From: Porites lobata
Taxonomy: Eukaryota; Cnidaria; Anthozoa; Scleractinia; Poritidae
NCBI GenBank assembly: GCA_942486035.1
Contig: CALNXK010000031.1
Span: forward strand, 1,442,501 to 1,506,500
Direction: 5' to 3'
DNA: 64,000 nt
In this document: positions 1 to 10,090 of the stretch, in pieces
How positions within the stretch are numbered: position 1 is the stretch's first letter
How the letters are laid out: each line of letters opens with the position of its first letter
The notes under the pieces: generated by a model
What the model saw: the letters and a program-made list of their open reading frames with translations, nothing else
Told to the model about the DNA's origin: nothing
The model's database searches: none
Program-made: the position numbers and the translations under genes

Positions 1-812
1 TTTTTTGTATGTTATTCATATGCAAATCAAATTCTTGCCCCTGATTGGCTGTTGAAAATAATGACATCATGAGCCTGAGGCCCAGAGGTCCATGAGGTCC
101 CACAGGTCCAAGAACCAAAACAAACCAAAGTTAACCAAACATAATGGAAACTGTAGCCTTATCGGCTTTGCGAAAGCTTCCTTTTAATCAGGATTCTTGT
201 ATCTTTCTTACCGCTGGTACATTTAAAAAAGCACTTAGGGCTGTCACGTTTTTTCCGACGGGCAATTTGATTTTAGCTGAAGTTTTGTATAATATTGAAA
301 TACTTGAAATGTCCGTCGGTGCGTTTGCTTTTAATCGGTGATCACAAGAGACACTTTTTGTACGGTTAACAGTGATCAACATCAATTTATATTCTCGCTA
401 TATATCCTACCACTGAACAGTATCAATCATAAAAGGCTGAAAATAGAGGAAACTGCTCAGCAGCGAAAAAAATTGTGATTTCTAGTCAAATTCTCCTCGT
501 TAGCGCCAGATGAACGGTAAAAGAATGAGTATGGAGAATGTGCATGTTTATCCACTGCATTAAAGAAAAGGAACGTACTATAAGTAGACTAACTCGCGAA
601 GTTGAATGTGGGAAAAAGCGTCCTGTGGGTCTCAAAAAAAAGTGTGGAGAAGTTGATCATGAGTAATGACAAATGTATAATCATAAATTTTGCTTGTTTC
701 TTCGCACACGTCCTTTTTTGCCCGTTTTTTTCTTACGTGAATGCATCCTTTTCTAAAAGTGCTTATTTTGAGTCAAGATTTTATAAAAGTAAAAAGAAAA
801 AAAATTGTGCTG
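1..812. repeat. Truncated direct copy of the palindrome arm
   Basis: This stretch matches the outer part of the arm that starts at 2126, in the same orientation and with only scattered differences. The match is continuous to about 546 (arm 2126-2675), then jumps to arm position about 3322 and continues to about 812 (arm about 3555). A block of roughly 650 bp is therefore missing. The window starts a few bases inside the repeat. The short open frames in it are shared with the arms but show no recognisable domain. The repeat family is unknown to me. Confidence 0.85.
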
Positions 813-830
813 AGCAGCAAAACCCTCCCC

Positions 831-925
831 GGGTCTAGCCTGCGAGCAAGGTCTCTCACCACCCCACCCCACCCATCCCTCCCCCCAATCCCGGCAGCAA
901 GAGACCTTGCTCGCAGGCTAGACCC
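831..925. repeat. Small foldback element with perfect 26-bp inverted repeats
   Basis: Bases 831-856 are the exact reverse complement of 900-925, separated by a 43-bp C-rich loop. The arm begins gggtctagcctgcgagcaag. This resembles a minimal MITE or a hairpin repeat. It sits exactly at the breakpoint of the preceding truncated repeat, next to the microsatellite. Confidence 0.8.
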
Positions 926-1042
926 CTCCTCCCTTCTCCCCTCCCTTCCCCCCTCCTTTCCCTTCCGTTCCCTTCCCTTCCCACTCCCATCCCTCCGTCC
1001 TCTACCTTTCTACCTATCTACCTACCCTCCTCTACCTACCCC

Positions 1043-1856
<814 letters not shown>

Positions 1857-2028
1857 CCCCCTCCCGCCTGCCCCCTCTCCCTGCCCTCCCCCCGGCCCGC
1901 CCCCGGGCCGGTGTACCAACTCCCGCTTCCCATACCCTTCCCAAGCCCCTTTTTCTTCCCCCTCCTCGCCCCAAGCCCTCCCAGATCCAAGCCGCGATTT
2001 TTTTCTTTTTTTCCTTTTTCATGCTAAT

Positions 2029-2110
2029 CAGGCGGGATTCGAACCCGTCACCTCTTTGTTTGCCAATTCATTACCAATTCAATGCTTATGCTAATTGCGC
2101 TATCCCGGCT
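2029..2110 (-). pseudogene. tRNA-like sequence or SINE head with pol III A and B boxes
   Basis: Read on the minus strand, 2035-2045 is GGTTCGAATCC, a perfect RNA polymerase III B box and T-loop. About 45 bp upstream (2090-2102) is an A-box-like TAGCGCAATTAGC. Spacing and total length of about 80 nt fit a tRNA. The T stem is imperfect and I cannot build a 7-bp acceptor stem, so a functional tRNA is unlikely. It may be a tRNA pseudogene or the head of a tRNA-derived SINE. It lies 16 bp outside the left palindrome arm. Confidence 0.55.
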
Positions 2111-2125
2111 CGGTTACAAATTCAA

Positions 2126-4928
2126 TGGTTTTTTTGTACTTTATTCATATGCAAATCAAATTCTTGCCCTGATTAGCTGTTGAAAATAATGACATCATGA
2201 ACCTTCGGCCCAGAGGTCCCTGAGGTCCCACAGGTCCAAGAACCAAAACAAACCAAAGTTAACCAAACGTAATGGAAACTGTAGCCTTCTCGGCTTTGCG
2301 AAAGCTTCCTTTTAATCAGGTTTTGTTGTATCTTTCTGACCGCTGGTACATTTAAAAAAGCACTTAGCGCTTTCACGTTTTTTCCGACGGGCAATTTTGA
2401 TTTTAGTTGAAGTTTTGTATAATATTGAAATACTTGAAATGTCCGTCGGTGCGTTTGCTTTTAGTCGGTGATCACAAGAAACACTTTTTGTACGGTTAAC
2501 AGTGATCAACATCAATTTACATTCTCGCTATATATCCTACCACTGAACAGTATCAATCATAAAAGGCTGAAAATAGAGGAAACTGCTCAGCAGCGAAAAA
2601 CATTGTGATTTCTAATCAAATTCTCCTCGTTAGCGCCAGATGAACGGTAAAGGAATGAGTATGGAGAATGTGCATGTTAATCTCACGCCATTTACAAGTG
2701 TTCCTGTAACAAGCAAAAGTGATCTTATAAATGAAAAACGCGAAGGTAATGTCACTTTTAATAGATTTGGAGCCAGCAATGTGACCCTTCAAAAACAAGA
2801 AAAAGCGTTCTTCTCTAACTAGGCAACTACAGTACCCTAGTCTGAATCTGGTACCCTTATAACTGCAATAGGAAATCTGCAAGTAGTACTGTAAATCATA
2901 CTAAAATGCTACCGATGCGACCGAAAACTTGTGATAGAATCGTGAAAGCAGCCTGAAGGATCAAAACAAGGTGATATCCTGCGTGTCCTAAGCTACCTGA
3001 AAGACATTTTCTCTTCAATGAAATATACTTACATCCTCTTACTTGAGACATCACAAGAGTCCCAGGGACATTTCCAGGAGATCTCCATCAGTTTCCAACT
3101 TGAACCAAAAGTCACTTGACAAGATGAACCAAACAAACATTGTTTGCCCGGCCTATTGACGATTAGTAATTCCATCAGGTCGTGTTTCTTTCGCAGGCAA
3201 GGTTAATTCAAGCTATTTCCAATCCAGTCTTAAAATCAGGCTGTTAAATGTCCCCAAGGCCAATGACCAATAAAGAAAATTCTCCAACTTCAGACGAAGA
3301 GCAGTTTGGAAGTCATGGTCTGTTTATCCACTGCATTAAAGAAAAGGAACGTACTATAAGTAGACTAAATCGCGAAGTTGAATGTGGGAAAAAGTGTGGA
3401 GAGGTTGATCCTGAGTAATGACAAATGTATAATCATAAATTTCGCTTGTTTCTTCGCACACGTCTTTTTTTTCCCGTTTTTTTCTTACGTGAATGCACGT
3501 AAAAGTGCTTATTTTGAGTCAAGAATTTTATAAAAGTAAGAAGAAAAAAAATTGTGCTCATCTAATTCCGACTCAGGAAAGTTATTTCAAAAACTTTTTC
3601 CTCTGAAACAAAGTCCAGGAAAAGAAAAAAAATGATAAGAAAAGCGAAGGAAGAGGGGTGGAGAGAAAGCGAAAAGGAAAAGGCTAGACTGCTGTGTCAC
3701 TTTTAAACCCAAAAACTATCTCGAAATTTTGCTTTCTACGGATGCCTAAAATTCGCAAGCTGAACAAAAGGATCGCGGCCGTCATCGCGGCCTCCCTTCG
3801 ATGGGTTTTGCGGTAAGGATCCGGTAACTTAACTGCATTGGAAGATCTGCAAAGACACTCATAACAAAAGTGTGCGAAGGGGCGACTGAAAAATGTAAGA
3901 CAAATGATGATATACACTGGTCTTACGGTAGGAGTTTTAGGGCTAAGACGACATTCCCATAGCTTTTGAATCAGTTTGTGCAGCCTATTAACGTTTCCGT
4001 TTTCCCTTCGCATGCAGGTGATTGTGAATTAAAACTACTACTAACAGAATCTTACAGAATCTTATTAATACTACTACTACTACTGCTGTTATTATTATTA
4101 TTATTATTATTATTGATATTGTTATTACTAGTAGTAGTAATATTAATATTATTATTATTATTATCATTATTATTATTATTGTTATTATTATTATTATCTT
4201 TTTTAATGGAATACCGTAGTGCAACAGATCTAGAATAGCCGAGCCCATTCCTTGAGCCTAGGGTTAGAATGAGGTAGAAGTCTATTTGATGGAGAGTGCC
4301 TTTCTTAGGATGTGAGATCCTAAGATCTTCTGTAGTTCTGTAGTTCTGTGATCTTCTGTAGTTCATGCATTTTGATGTTACCCAGGATCTGTTGTACATA
4401 TTTTTCTAACCCTTTCTTGATTAGTACCAGGACCCCTTGATCACTACCAGAATTGTTGTAGCTTTTACCGGCCCCTACATTCTTTCAACTTTGATTTCAA
4501 GGTCTTTGTATTTTAAGAGTCTTTCAGTTATTTTCACTGAAGTGTTCTTTTCAGTGGAAATGGATATATCAATGAACACGCAGCTTGTTTCGTGTTTGTT
4601 CTTGATTACAATGTCTGGTCTTTGGCCTTTCTCTCAATATCTGTTTGTAAATATTGGCATTTGCCACAAGATTGTGATGTTGTCTTGTTACTGTTTCGGG
4701 CTCATGCTCAGACCATTTCTCATTTGTGTCTATATTCATCTCTTTGCAGATGTTCCAGTGGAGGTATGACCATGGCAGCTTTGTTGGTGTGTGTATGTAT
4801 TCAGTATTGGCCAGCTCATGATCACAGTACACCCTGCCACAATATGGTGAATAGTTTCCTGAAATTGACCACAAATCCTGTACATTGGGTCTGTGCCATC
4901 TTTTAGGATCTTGCTACGACAGTAGTAC
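2126..4928. repeat. Left arm of the 10-kb imperfect palindrome
   Basis: The outer end TGGTTTTTTTGTA (2126-2138) is the exact reverse complement of 12047-12059, and the similarity continues inward to 4928 against 9256. The arms differ by scattered substitutions and small indels. For example, the left arm lacks about 19 bp near 3393 that the right arm and the copy at 1-812 both keep. The outer 1.9 kb has no recognisable coding domain. The inner 0.9 kb is an R2-like LINE 3' end. Both arms carry the LINE at the same place, so the LINE inserted before the arm was duplicated. Confidence 0.88.
4062..4928 (-). pseudogene. R2-like LINE 3' end with an (AAT)n tail, left arm
   Basis: Minus-strand frames from 4928 to about 4569 encode the C-terminus of a LINE polyprotein. 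A CCHC-type knuckle is visible (RICGQFQETIHHIVAGC), followed by the LHWNICKE and EKWSEHEPETVT motifs that typify the restriction-like-endonuclease LINEs common in marine invertebrates. Frames are broken several times. The downstream 3' region ends in a microsatellite of AAT units (4066-4199), the usual way such LINEs terminate. The 5' side is cut off by the MITE at 4930. Confidence 0.75.
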
Positions 4929-5217
4929 ACAGGAAAAAATATCAGATTCCCAGTTTTGGATATTTTAGGGTATTTAAAGAATACCCATAAAAATCCCAAA
5001 TTTGGCAAAGTGAGACAAGTCCCAACCAGGGAATTCCCAACCAAGTTCCCTGATTGGGACTTGTCTCACTCTTCCAAATCTGGGATTTTTGTGGGTATTC
5101 TTTAAATTAATATAGGATTAAATTAACTGCAAAAACCGTGGACGAAGATCCTGCTAGTTGTAAACGTTGGATCTCTAGAGAAGAGACCAAATCAGCCAAG
5201 ATATAAAGAACAAGAAC

Positions 5218-5347
5218 ATATAACTTGTTAGGCCGTTAGTAATGTATGGACAAGTGGCACAATTCTGTCCACAGCGGAAGGCTCCTTCCGCTGTGGACAG
5301 AATTGTGCCACTTGTCCATACATTACTAACGGCCTAACAAGTTATAT
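5218..5347. repeat. Perfect 64-bp-arm inverted repeat inside the Penelope-like copy
   Basis: Bases 5218-5281 are the exact reverse complement of 5284-5347, with only CT between the arms. The right arm is coding sequence for the zinc-binding linker of the element, so the left arm is an inverted duplicate of that coding region. Perfect identity suggests the fold formed during this insertion event and has had little time to diverge. Confidence 0.92.
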
Positions 5348-5777
5348 CTTTTACGCTACAGGTGAAACACGCTCCATCACTTCACACATTACTTGTAACA
5401 CTAAAAATGTTATCTACATGGTTCAATGTAACCGTTGTAATTTACAATATATAGGTGAAACTAAGCGACGTCTCAAGGACAGATTTAACGAACACAGACG
5501 TGCAGTCGACGAAACTAACATTAAATCTAAACCCACTACTGTTTCTGAACACTTTCTCTCTCACTCTAACCATTCTCATACTGACCTGCAGTTAATCCCA
5601 CTAGAGAAAATTCATTCTTCACGTGACTCAGTTCGTAAGGCCAGGGAGTCGCATTTGATAGATAAGGCCATGACTCTTGAACCTCATGGCCTAAACCGCA
5701 GTGACGAATTATTGAGTTTTTATGTTGTACGTCATTTCCGCCTCTCCCTTTTATTGCGACATTCTCCATCTATATAA
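5292..5777 (+). pseudogene. Penelope-like element C-terminus: CxxC linker plus GIY-YIG endonuclease
   Basis: The frame is open from Cys at 5292 to the stop at 5777 (161 codons). It starts with a cysteine-rich linker (CGQNCATCPY), then a variant GIY-YIG nuclease: VIYMVQCNRCNLQYIGETK, followed by the RRLKDRFNEHR helix with its arginine and histidine. In Penelope-like elements this domain follows the reverse transcriptase and cuts target DNA. Here the reverse transcriptase is absent, so this is a 3' fragment. The frame has no internal stop, in keeping with a young insertion. Assignment rests on the CCHH-like linker plus the YIGETKRRLKDRFNEHR block; confidence in the family is high. Confidence 0.85.
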
Positions 5778-5812
5778 TATTGTGATTGCTACATAAGTTC
5801 AGTAACATCTGT

Positions 5813-5880
5813 AAACCTGAAGAAGGCTGGTATGGCCAGCCGAAATATTGTTATAAAAAACAATACACGTTGTTTTAAAT
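5813..5880 (+). ncRNA. Possible hammerhead-like motif at the Penelope-like 3' end
   Basis: Downstream of the GIY-YIG stop is CTGAAGA, which fits the hammerhead core CUGANGA. It is followed by a GGCTGG/CCAGCC stem and GAAA, then a TATTGTT/AACAATA stem. Hammerheads are known from the terminal repeats of Penelope-like elements. Against it, one extra A separates the core from stem II, and I cannot place a clean stem III closing pair or cleavage site. Treat as suggestive only. Confidence 0.3.
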
Positions 5881-5974
5881 CAGCTTTGCTGTAGTCTTCG
5901 GACTTCTCGTTCTTGTTCTTTAAATTAATACCCTAAAATATCCAAAAATGGGAATCCGTTATTTTTTCCTGTGC

Positions 5975-6201
5975 ACAGGAAAAAATAACAGATTCCCATT
6001 TTTGGATATTTTGGGTATTAATTTAAAGAATACCCACAAAAATCCCAGATTTGGAAGAGTGAGACAAGTCCCAATCAGGGAACTTGGTTGGGAATTCCCT
6101 GGTTGGGACTTGTCTCACTTTGCCAAATTTGGGATTTTTATGGGTATTCTTTAAATACCCTAAAATATCCAAAAATGGGAATCTGATATTTTTTCCTGTG
6201 T
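5975..6201. mobile_element. Intact palindromic MITE (CACAGGAAAAAATA... ends)
   Basis: This 227-bp element begins CACAGGAAAAAATAACAG and ends with the complement TTTTTTCCTGTG. It abuts the interrupted copy at 4930-5974 with no spacer and in the opposite orientation. It carries no coding sequence. Confidence 0.8.
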
Positions 6202-6239
6202 AGCATGCAGAATCTGTACCCAGGAACTTTTAAAAATGC

Positions 6240-7530
6240 AACTCCAGTGAAGCCTAAGGGTTTGTTTACATGGCACCGAGGCGACTTTCTTGCAGGTGCA
6301 ATATCACTCCGGTTCCCTCTTATGGCTCTACATTTGTTTACATGATAACATCACGAAATGTCGTACCAGCGCGAGTCACCCCAGCATGAGTTCACCCTGG
6401 TTGTTGTACCGGGGGCGATAATAGGGAGTTTAACCAAATCGCTACGGCGACCTGTACTACGGTGGTCGTGGATGCGGTGTCCTGGGGAGAGCACGTCTCG
6501 TGGCTCGCCAAATTTCAAGCTCGGTTCTTGCTCACTTGCGTTCGCTATAATTTATCAACAACAGAATTCAATGGTGGTCAAGTAAGAAAACGGCCAATTT
6601 AAAAATTTCGTTTGCCAAGAAGAATATTGATAGTAAACATCATAAGAGGGCGATTCGTACACAAAACAGAAAACTACAGATGAAAATCGGAGTAAGCTCC
6701 TAGTGGTGTTTCTTCTTGTGTACCGCATTTACCAACAAATCAACAAATTCAGCGTTTTAGATATTCTATTCTATTCTTGTTTAAACAACCTTCAGTGACA
6801 TTTAGCTCTATTGCTAACAGTCGTGCTTACGGTTTTCGTCTAGCCTTTGTTTGTACTGGCGGATTTTCTGCGGTCATGGCGCGGCATAGAACTCATGGCA
6901 CACTCGCTTGAGGATCGAAATCTCAAACTGAGAAAACGCAAGGAAAACGTATTCACTGGAAAACCAGAAGCCTCGAATGCTTTCTTGGTAAAGTGAAAAA
7001 CAATCTATGATAGCTTTTAAAACCAGTGATCGTAAAAAATAGGAGAAGAGTCGACTTTTATACTCACGTAGTAGCGACTACGTCAGGAGACAGCTCTTCA
7101 CGTCGTAGGATTTGCCGCTACGGTTAAGGTGCTACGGCGAAAGGTCATTTCCAAGCATGCGCACTGAGTCATTTCGGGGCTTTTTTACTTCCGGCCGCCG
7201 TAGTAGAGGTCGCCGTAGCGATTTGCTTAAACTCCCTAATTTCACTCCGGTATGAAATCTTACACCGGTATCATGTAAACGCAAAACAACCACCTGGTTC
7301 GGTGTGGAATCGGTCTGCCAGTACACTGGAACGGGTAGCCCATGCGTAACGTTTGTGATTTTTACTTTTGAATCACACGTGTATTTTATCAACATATTGA
7401 AGTGTACATACCTTCAAATAACAAGATATGAAATGACCCAGTCAGTACGCGATACAAAATAAAAAAGTCATCCTGGTATGAAACTCGCACCAGTGCGAGT
7501 TTTCTCATGTAAACACCTCCTAAATGAAAA
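6240..7530. repeat. Degenerate MITE interrupted by the element at 6423-7237
   Basis: Two blocks around the inner element look like complementary halves of a short repeat. The left half (about 6242-6422) has TTTACATGGCACCG and a GCGAGTCACC block. The right half (about 7238-7530) has GCACCAGTGCGAGTTTTC and CATGTAAACACC. Similarity is patchy and the ends are not firmly defined. No coding content is seen. Confidence 0.45.
6423..7237. mobile_element. Non-autonomous DNA transposon with about 45-bp TIRs
   Basis: The left end AGGGAGTTTAACCAAATCGC matches the right end read in reverse (AGGGAGTTTAAGCAAATCGC), and the similarity extends through the CTACGGCGACC block. AAT flanks both ends (6420-6422 and 7238-7240), suggesting a 3-bp target duplication. 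The 815-bp body has no transposase frame. A 3-bp duplication would fit a PIF/Harbinger-type element, but this is inference. Confidence 0.72.
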
Positions 7531-7847
7531 GACAAAACAACAAATCCGAGACTCCGACACCCGTCAGCAAAAAGAAAAAATCGAGACTCTCTGAGAAGTA
7601 AAAATCACTCAAAAACAACACTTCAAGACCCATCAAAAATGCTTCCTAGATTTCAAGATGTTGAGCCAAAATTTTCTCGAGACCCATGTTAGCCGAGGTA
7701 CAAATAATTCTATACCCCTATGGGAAAAATTTTTCAACAATCTTGTTAAACATATTTGTTTTATTTTATGAATTGATCTTTCTCCCAACAAAGTGCAGCC
7801 AGTGGAAAAAAAAGTGTATCTCTGACATGTTTTATAATACAATACAA

Positions 7848-8545
7848 TACTTTATTGACATCTCCCCATATGGGGTTTTTTAGTGACAATAATAACAGAT
7901 AAAAGTTAAAAACTATACAGTATATTAATATGTATTAAAAATGATAATCAGTTTAAGTAACAGGGGCGCAGCAAGGATCTTTCAAAGGGGGGGTCACAGA
8001 GGCTACTCACCAGATTGTCATGTCGACCTCCACGCCCATATTAACTAAAGACAAGAGCCATTGACGAAAATACTTTACAAAAAAACAAATTTTAAAAAAG
8101 TGGGCTTTTCAACAATGGCTTTTATGGCCAAGATATTGTCATGGCGTTTTCGCCACCTAAATATGGTAGGTTGTTTGCTCAAAAGAAGGACTACCAAGGG
8201 GGGGTCACAGGCACCCCAGGACCCCCCCTTAGCTACGCCCCGGAGTAATTTATAAAACCTAGCTATCTTAAACACTATAGTGGCAACAGGATAACTCATC
8301 ATAATTTATCGTAACTCATCGTGACACATCGTAGAAAGTCTTTATTAGATATTTTCTTAAAGTTTGCTTTTGCTAAGCTTAATTTCAGGTGCTAAATTAT
8401 TCCATATATTAACGATTCTATAAGAAAAGGACCTCTGCCCAGGAATATTCAAGTTCTGCGAACTTCTACTCACCCGCCCACTTATGTTGGCTCTAAAAAT
8501 AAATTTATTACCTAAATATATTCTGGGACCATGTCTGTCATACAC
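7848..8545 (-). pseudogene. LINE 3' end, minus strand, interrupted by a small insertion
   Basis: A minus-strand frame from 8545 to 8357 encodes the C-terminal tail of a CR1/L2-type LINE reverse transcriptase, including SGRVSRSSQNLNIP and GQRSFSYRIVNIWNNLAPEI. These motifs follow the thumb domain in many cnidarian LINEs. The 3' UTR runs on to about 7848 and ends near a TACAATACAATAC repeat, a typical LINE terminus. The element is 5'-truncated, and the insert at 7962-8242 separates the coding tail from the 3' end. Confidence 0.7.
7962..8242. mobile_element. Small MITE-like insert with GGGGCG...CGCCCC ends
   Basis: The left end GGGGCGCAGCAAGG is an imperfect inverse of the right end CCTTAGCTACGCCCC. 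Both ends carry a G-rich GGGGGGGTCACAG block close inside. The 280-bp insert lies in the 3' UTR of the minus-strand LINE at 7848-8545. No coding sequence is seen. Confidence 0.55.
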
Positions 8546-9255
8546 TTAAAAGCCATAAACGGCACCTCTGAAGTATAAAATGGTTTTTACTGGGCATGGT
8601 AACCACCTTAAATTCTTAAGCATACTAACTATGCAGGTAATTAATATTTGTATTTATGTTCTATAGATGTTTTTGTAGAAAATCTAACAGAACTTGTCAA
8701 GTGCAACTTTCTCATAAACATTAAAGAGTTTTTTATGTTAAAGAGTCAGTAAAACTGCTCAGTAGTTTTCATTTTGTCTTGACAATTATGACATGCTTGT
8801 CAGATATTAATACTATTTTCTACCACTGCTGTCCAACTTCCATGTCTAGAGATGTTATCCTCTAAAGATCTAAAATGCTGGAGACTGTCTCTTTTTCCCG
8901 TACCTCTCCCCTTGAATGTCAACCGCCCCATCCCAACTAATGAAAATTGATCCTTTCCTCAAATCATAATGTGGGTGTGGCTCAGGACGTTATTTGTACT
9001 GGTGGTCTTCCTGATTTAGTGCAGGCCAACAATCTCCTCCATAATTCACACATTGCAGTGAATATATGTTAAATCATAGGCCAAAATTATATTGAGGTTA
9101 AATTGTTTTAACCTTAAAGGTTTATTCTCTATTTCCTTTGTCCCCAATTTTCCCTAAATATTTATGAATAAAAGGCAAGGAGACAAAAACAAATTGAGAA
9201 TCAAAATGGGTTAAAAAATTGTAACACTATATTAATCTATAATACACCAAGACCA
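8546..9255. other. Palindrome loop, no recognised feature
   Basis: AT-rich sequence between the LINE fragment and the right palindrome arm. I see no coding region, tandem repeat or transposon end in it. Confidence 0.5.
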
Positions 9256-10090
9256 ACTACTGTCGTAGCAAGATCCTAAAAGATGGCACAGACCCAATGC
9301 ACAGGATTTGTGGTCAATTTCAGGAAACTATTCACCATATTGTGGCAGGGTGCACTGTGATCATGAGCTGGCCAATACTGAATACATACACACACCAACA
9401 AAGCTGCCATGGTCATACCTTCACTGGAACATCTGCAAAGAGATGAATATAGACATAAACGAGAAATGGTCTGAGCATGAGCCCGAAACAGTAACAAGAC
9501 AACATCACAATCTTGTGGCAAATGCCAATATATATAAACAGATATTGAGATAAAGGCCAAAGACCAGACATTGTAATCAAGAACAAACACGAAACAAGCT
9601 GCGTGTTCATTGATACATCCATTTCCACTGAAAAGAACACTTCAGTGAAAGTAACTGAAAGACTCTCAATACAAAGACCTTGAAATAAAAGTTGAAAGAA
9701 TGTGGGGGGGTAAAAGCTACAACAATTCTGGTAGTGATCAAGGGGTCCTGGTACTAATCAAAAAAGGGTTAGAAAAATATGTACAATAGACCATGGGTAA
9801 CATCAAAATGCATGAACTACAGATCACAGAACTACAGAAGATCTTAGGATCTCACATCCTAAGAAAGGCACTCTCCATCAAATAGACTTCTACCTCATTC
9901 TAATCCTAGGCTCAAGGAATGGGCTCGGCTATTCTGTTGTACTATGGTATTCCATTTAAAAAATAATAATAATAATAACAATAATAATAATGATAATAAT
10001 AATAATAATATTGATATTACTACTACTAGTAATAACAATATTAATAATAATAATAATAATAACAGTAGTAGTAGTAGTATTAATAAGATT
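9256..10090 (+). pseudogene. R2-like LINE 3' end with AAT tail, right arm
   Basis: Plus-strand counterpart of the left-arm LINE fragment. It encodes the same CCHC knuckle and the LHWNICKE and EHEPETVT motifs (9308-9553), then decays into frameshifts. It ends in a microsatellite of AAT units at 9964-10080. Its 5' limit here is about 9256, beyond which it no longer matches the left arm. Confidence 0.72.

Larger units (their letters stand above)
5113..5915 (+). mobile_element. Penelope-like retroelement, truncated and partly inverted
   Basis: An 803-bp insertion inside a MITE is bounded by the same 15 bases, TTCTTTAAATTAATA, at 5098-5112 and 5916-5930, a clear target-site duplication. The right part encodes the linker and GIY-YIG domain of a Penelope-like element. 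The left part (5113-5281) is in the opposite orientation and shares the 64-bp hairpin arm and the motif GTTCTTGTTCTTT with the right part. Penelope-like copies with inverted 5' pieces are common in other animals. The reverse transcriptase core is missing. Confidence 0.85.
4930..5974. mobile_element. Palindromic MITE split by a Penelope-like insertion
   Basis: The MITE begins CACAGGAAAAAATATCAGAT at 4930, breaks at 5112 and resumes at 5931-5974, ending TTTTTTCCTGTG. The intact neighbour at 5975-6201 supplies the unbroken model of about 227 bp. The element is nearly self-complementary along its whole length, including GTGAGACAAGTCCCAA and its complement. TA flanks the pair on both sides (4928-4929 and 6202-6203), which suggests a TA target as in Tc1/mariner-derived MITEs. 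Confidence 0.8.

Noticed and set aside
3966..4399. Poly-Leu, poly-Ile and poly-Asn frames on both strands
   Set aside because: Translations of the AAT microsatellite tail of the LINE fragment.
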